A stretch of 64,000 nt of DNA from the NCBI GenBank assembly GCA_947504195.1, contig CANNGN010000005.1, positions 124,001 to 188,000 on the forward strand, given 5' to 3'. Shown piece by piece: positions 62,201 through 64,000 of this stretch. How positions within the stretch are numbered: the stretch's first letter is position 1; each line of letters opens with the position of its first letter. Source of the DNA: an uncultured Vibrio sp. GTDB taxonomy: Bacteria; Pseudomonadota; Gammaproteobacteria; Enterobacterales; Vibrionaceae. The notes beneath the pieces were generated by a model that saw nothing but the letters and a program-made list of their open reading frames with translations, made no database searches and was not told the origin of the DNA. The translations under genes were made by a program, and so were the position numbers.

Positions 62201-62981
62201 TTTGGTGATTGTAGATGAAAATCTAACACCGATAGAGGAAAAGCATCAATTTCCCTTTGAAATAGATACGAATATTCGGGTGAATATTGGTGATGAATTT
62301 AGCATTGAAGCATTTGGGTTGAGTGGCAATTTAACTGGCTTACTTAATGTTACTCAACGTGATAACTCTCCTTTTGTGACTGGAGAAGTCAATATTGTCA
62401 ATGGAACCTATAGCTCATTCGGTCAGGATCTGGTGATCAAGAAAGGACAAATCCTGATGCATGGGCCGGTTGATCAGCCCTACGTTTCGATTACCGCGAT
62501 TCGTAATCCAGATAATATCGAAGATGATGTCGAAGCCGGTATTAAAGTAACTGGTTCAGCTGATGCACCATCGGTTACCGTCTATTCTGAACCAGTGATG
62601 GCACAAGCTAACGCACTCTCTTATTTACTTCGAGGACAAGATTTAGAGACAGAGTCAGATGATAGTAGCAGTAGTAGCAATACCGTCACGAGTACACTGA
62701 TTGGGTTAAGCTTGGCACAGAGCGGAAAAGTGGTTGGGGAACTTGGTCAAGCGTTTGGTGTTGATGATTTACAGCTCGATACGGCGGGCTCGGGCGATGA
62801 TTCTCAGGTTACAGTCAGTGGCTATGTTTTACCCGGACTTCAAGTAAAATATGGTGTTGGTATTTTTACTTCTGTAGGGGAGTTTACGGTTCGTTATCGT
62901 TTGATGAAAAACTTCTATGTTGAAGCGGTATCTGGTCTTAATAGTGCTGTTGATTTGCTGTATCAATTTGAGTTTGATTAG
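59223..62981 (+). CDS. tamB: AsmA-like translocation and assembly protein TamB
   Basis: 1252 residues. One N-terminal membrane anchor (about 9-31), then a long beta-helical periplasmic body of repeated short strands. The DUF490/TamB domain (about 900-1252) ends in GVDDLQLDTAGSGDD...VGIFTSVGEFTVRYRLMKNFYVEAVSGLNSAVDLLYQFEFD. TamB spans the periplasm as a hydrophobic groove thought to move phospholipids and contacts TamA POTRA1. Length is normal (E. coli 1259). Confidence 0.95.
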   Translation: MIKAMFRVSKWLFISTVLLILLIFLLSVGLLYTESGLRLATWGVEKSVPELTIGKANGVLGRSFSLNHVEYHRAEPKLDFSVESLSLALEAKCLFQPAICLNSVQASGVSFDMPKAPDSEEENEPTEPLKLVKAPLPIRIDGIELNDISLMALGNKVSWKQFSTGIEWRRSKLTVSNTEWRDIDVHVATTDSDQTEEKKSNSPIVLPEVWVPLNIDVTQFNMERFTLHQDTPVVVNELTFSVSAFQNDIELTGFALDMPEVDVSANGNISLKESYPLEFELSSIAKLEQAKGQSVKARLSGSLEKLELDLALSDQATGDIRGQVQLLEPKLPFHLSIDQLKGQWPIVSQSADVKVDDINGEISGSLDKFTLSLRGDVSGNAFPDTSLELQGSGSQTNIDLPKIYLATLGGDVEGRVTASWGDSIEINTNLTLDKIQPDQHWPEIPGLIGGHLVASASIGGENAWQTQVSTLDIQGDLLNYPLDVNGVLEGVQTQAGAPIQLSTSGLTFAHGENKIFASGELAQQWDMDVDLMIPDIDKSIPNLAGQVNGKIQLRGDTTEPQVDLDVSANDIDWQDQIKIASATLKGKVWPLHTPSADVLLAMDTVDYQREKLDQVDVHLAGELAKHAVYLTTEAPWGKGELEITGQLDQEMTKWVGELHQFVLESEPSRLYLEKPTSVIANITDQEITVDAHCWRESEASLCLQERSIFSAEKSQARWLLSNFNFSQIQQVIPEYTELDGDVNADILVEYESGEAPKLDANVKFGKGKVVQQLSEPVTVGWDDVSLQINVAENKLVSSGRINLTDNGDIQLNAEVSGLDIDDKTVDGQFHIDQVTLEALGPLLGDYGHVNAVVNGQVDLNGSLLQPQILGQLAITNIAAEGEVTPFDISDGQFSIRFLGYQAELEAGLVTEDGQLNVTGDADWQNIDKWTFNSHIFADELNIKVPPMVDIKSSPDINFSMTPQKVTIAGDINLPWGEIVVEELPESATKVSSDLVIVDENLTPIEEKHQFPFEIDTNIRVNIGDEFSIEAFGLSGNLTGLLNVTQRDNSPFVTGEVNIVNGTYSSFGQDLVIKKGQILMHGPVDQPYVSITAIRNPDNIEDDVEAGIKVTGSADAPSVTVYSEPVMAQANALSYLLRGQDLETESDDSSSSSNTVTSTLIGLSLAQSGKVVGELGQAFGVDDLQLDTAGSGDDSQVTVSGYVLPGLQVKYGVGIFTSVGEFTVRYRLMKNFYVEAVSGLNSAVDLLYQFEFD

Positions 62982-62991
62982 GAGATGAGTC

Positions 62992-63348
62992 ATGACAAAC
63001 TTGGTGTTTGTTTATGGGACTTTACGTCGGGGGGAGAGTAATCATTACTTACTCGAACACAGCGAGTTTCTGGGCAAGGTTCAAACTCAACCTCTTTTTT
63101 CATTATACGACTTAGGCGAATATCCGGGAGCAATTGAAGGAGATGCCGCCATTATCGGTGAAGTTTATCAAGTGAATGAAACAACGTTAGAAGCGTTAGA
63201 TCGCCTTGAAGAGGTCCCAACCGAATATCGTCGTGACACGCTTCAAACATCACTTGGTCAGGCTTGGATATACCTTTATCAAGATGAACGCCAATTGGAA
63301 CAATTAATTCCGTCTGGCGACTGGTGCACACGAGAGCATCAGGAATAA
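62992..63348 (+). CDS. ytfP: Gamma-glutamylcyclotransferase-like protein YtfP
   Basis: 118 residues with the family opening NLVFVYGTLRRGESNHYLL (substrate-binding YGTLR) and a central Glu in the DLGEYPGAIEG region; later DRLEEVPTEYRRD. The fold is that of AIG2/GGCT; activity of YtfP is not established. It has a GGAGATGAG ribosome site and follows tamB by 10 bp. In E. coli ppa comes next; here a LysR gene in opposite orientation does. Confidence 0.92.
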   Translation: MTNLVFVYGTLRRGESNHYLLEHSEFLGKVQTQPLFSLYDLGEYPGAIEGDAAIIGEVYQVNETTLEALDRLEEVPTEYRRDTLQTSLGQAWIYLYQDERQLEQLIPSGDWCTREHQE

Positions 63349-63352
63349 CGAA

Positions 63353-64000
63353 TCAATTTGTGAGCAGAATTCGTTGTGCTAATCGTTGCTGGACAAAGTT
63401 CAGAAAGGTTGTCACTTTTCTCGAACGATGGAAGCGTTCTGAAGATAACAATGCCACAATATCGGCGCTGGCTAATTGATAATTCGGCAGCACCCTGACT
63501 AGTTGTCCACTGGCTAATTCATGTTGCACATCCCACTCTGAGCGTTGGATGATACCTTGCCCTTCAATACACCAATCCTTGGTGACTTGACTTACATTAC
63601 TTGAGAGCACCGGGGATATTCTTATGTTGATGTCGGCTCGTGTCGTGGTATCACAAAAGCGCCACATGGTTGCGTCTTCATCATTCTCTCTTAGTGCAAT
63701 GCATCTATGATGTTCTAGGTCATTAGGTTCTTCGAGTGGTTTTGATGAATTTAGGTAATTTGGCGACGCTAATAAGAAGCGTTGGTTTTTAGCTAACACA
63801 ACTCTCTTAAGTGCAGAGTCCTCCAAATGTCCAATGTAGAACATGATATCAGGGCTATTATGTATCGACCATTTGGGGATATCTGACAAATTTAATTCGA
63901 TTGTGGTCAGTGGGTATAGGTTCTGAAACTCCGCTGCTATTGGCCCAATATGCCGCTCTCCAAAACCAATAGGGGAGATCAATTTAATGTTTCCTGATAT
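63353..64000 (-). CDS. LysR-type transcriptional regulator, partial
   Basis: The C-terminal 215 residues of a LysR regulator: the effector-binding domain, beginning ISGNIKLISPIGFGERHIGPIAAEFQNLYP and ending QQRLAQRILLTN. The pattern (GFGxRHxxPxxxxFxxxYP, QGIIQRSEWDV) is of the DsdC/CrgA-like group that regulates diverse metabolic genes. The helix-turn-helix half lies beyond the window's right edge, so the start and target are unknown. It converges on ytfP with only four bases between stop codons. Confidence 0.9.
   Translation of the reverse strand: MSGNIKLISPIGFGERHIGPIAAEFQNLYPLTTIELNLSDIPKWSIHNSPDIMFYIGHLEDSALKRVVLAKNQRFLLASPNYLNSSKPLEEPNDLEHHRCIALRENDEDATMWRFCDTTTRADINIRISPVLSSNVSQVTKDWCIEGQGIIQRSEWDVQHELASGQLVRVLPNYQLASADIVALLSSERFHRSRKVTTFLNFVQQRLAQRILLTN

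Overview
This 64 kb window is a chromosomal core segment of a gammaproteobacterium, almost certainly a Vibrio or close Vibrionaceae relative. The evidence is the gene order (prx-oxyR-mrcA-pilMNOQ-aroKB-damX-dam-rpe-gph-trpS, crp-prkB-yheU, kefGB-yheV-slyD, purA-motX-rnr-rlmB, S10-spc-alpha, fklB-ytfB-dbpA, zrg-msrA-tamAB-ytfP), the sodium-motor protein MotX, and the zrg-type zinc locus. Base composition is moderately low GC and uniform. I found no tRNA, rRNA, insertion sequence, prophage or CRISPR array.

Layout. 1-3862: peroxide defence (peroxiredoxin diverging from oxyR, with an OxyR operator between them) and PBP1A. 3996-7248: a type IV pilus/DNA-uptake cluster, pilM-N-O-Q, with no pilP and a shortened PilQ. 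7435-14441: shikimate genes, DamX, Dam, Rpe, Gph, TrpS. 14564-18448: pabA, argD, a region where the arginine-succinyltransferase genes have been lost, a DUF1338 gene and crp. 18724-22410: prkB, yheU, a TIGR02444 gene and yheS, without yheT. 22540-25794: kefG-kefB-yheV-slyD. 25888-32557: iaaA, purA, motX, rnr, rlmB. 32629-46632: the S10, spc and alpha ribosomal protein operons with secY and rpoA. 46765-53167: metY, fklB, ytfB, dbpA, cobA and a TIGR03899 gene. 53292-56740: a zinc-uptake locus with a Zur box. 56755-63348: msrA, tamA-tamB, ytfP. The window ends inside a LysR-type regulator.

Most of it is conserved housekeeping sequence. The points worth a second look are local: (i) PilP and the PilP-docking part of PilQ are missing together; (ii) small gene losses relative to expected synteny (astA/astD, yheT, probably ppa), one of which leaves an apparent AstD C-terminal scar; (iii) several well-resolved regulatory sites read directly from the bases: an OxyR tandem operator, a perfect Zur palindrome over a promoter, a FliA-type promoter for motX, ArgR boxes before argD; (iv) a 14-bp-stem hairpin without a U-tract between zrgA and the ABC transporter genes, and a 36-bp tandem repeat that builds the ZrgA histidine-rich segment. 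I did not find a large unknown multi-gene system here.

Protein families were recognised by eye from memory of the families; no database search was run. Start codons were chosen by ribosome-binding-site spacing and family length, and are often downstream of the longest open frame.
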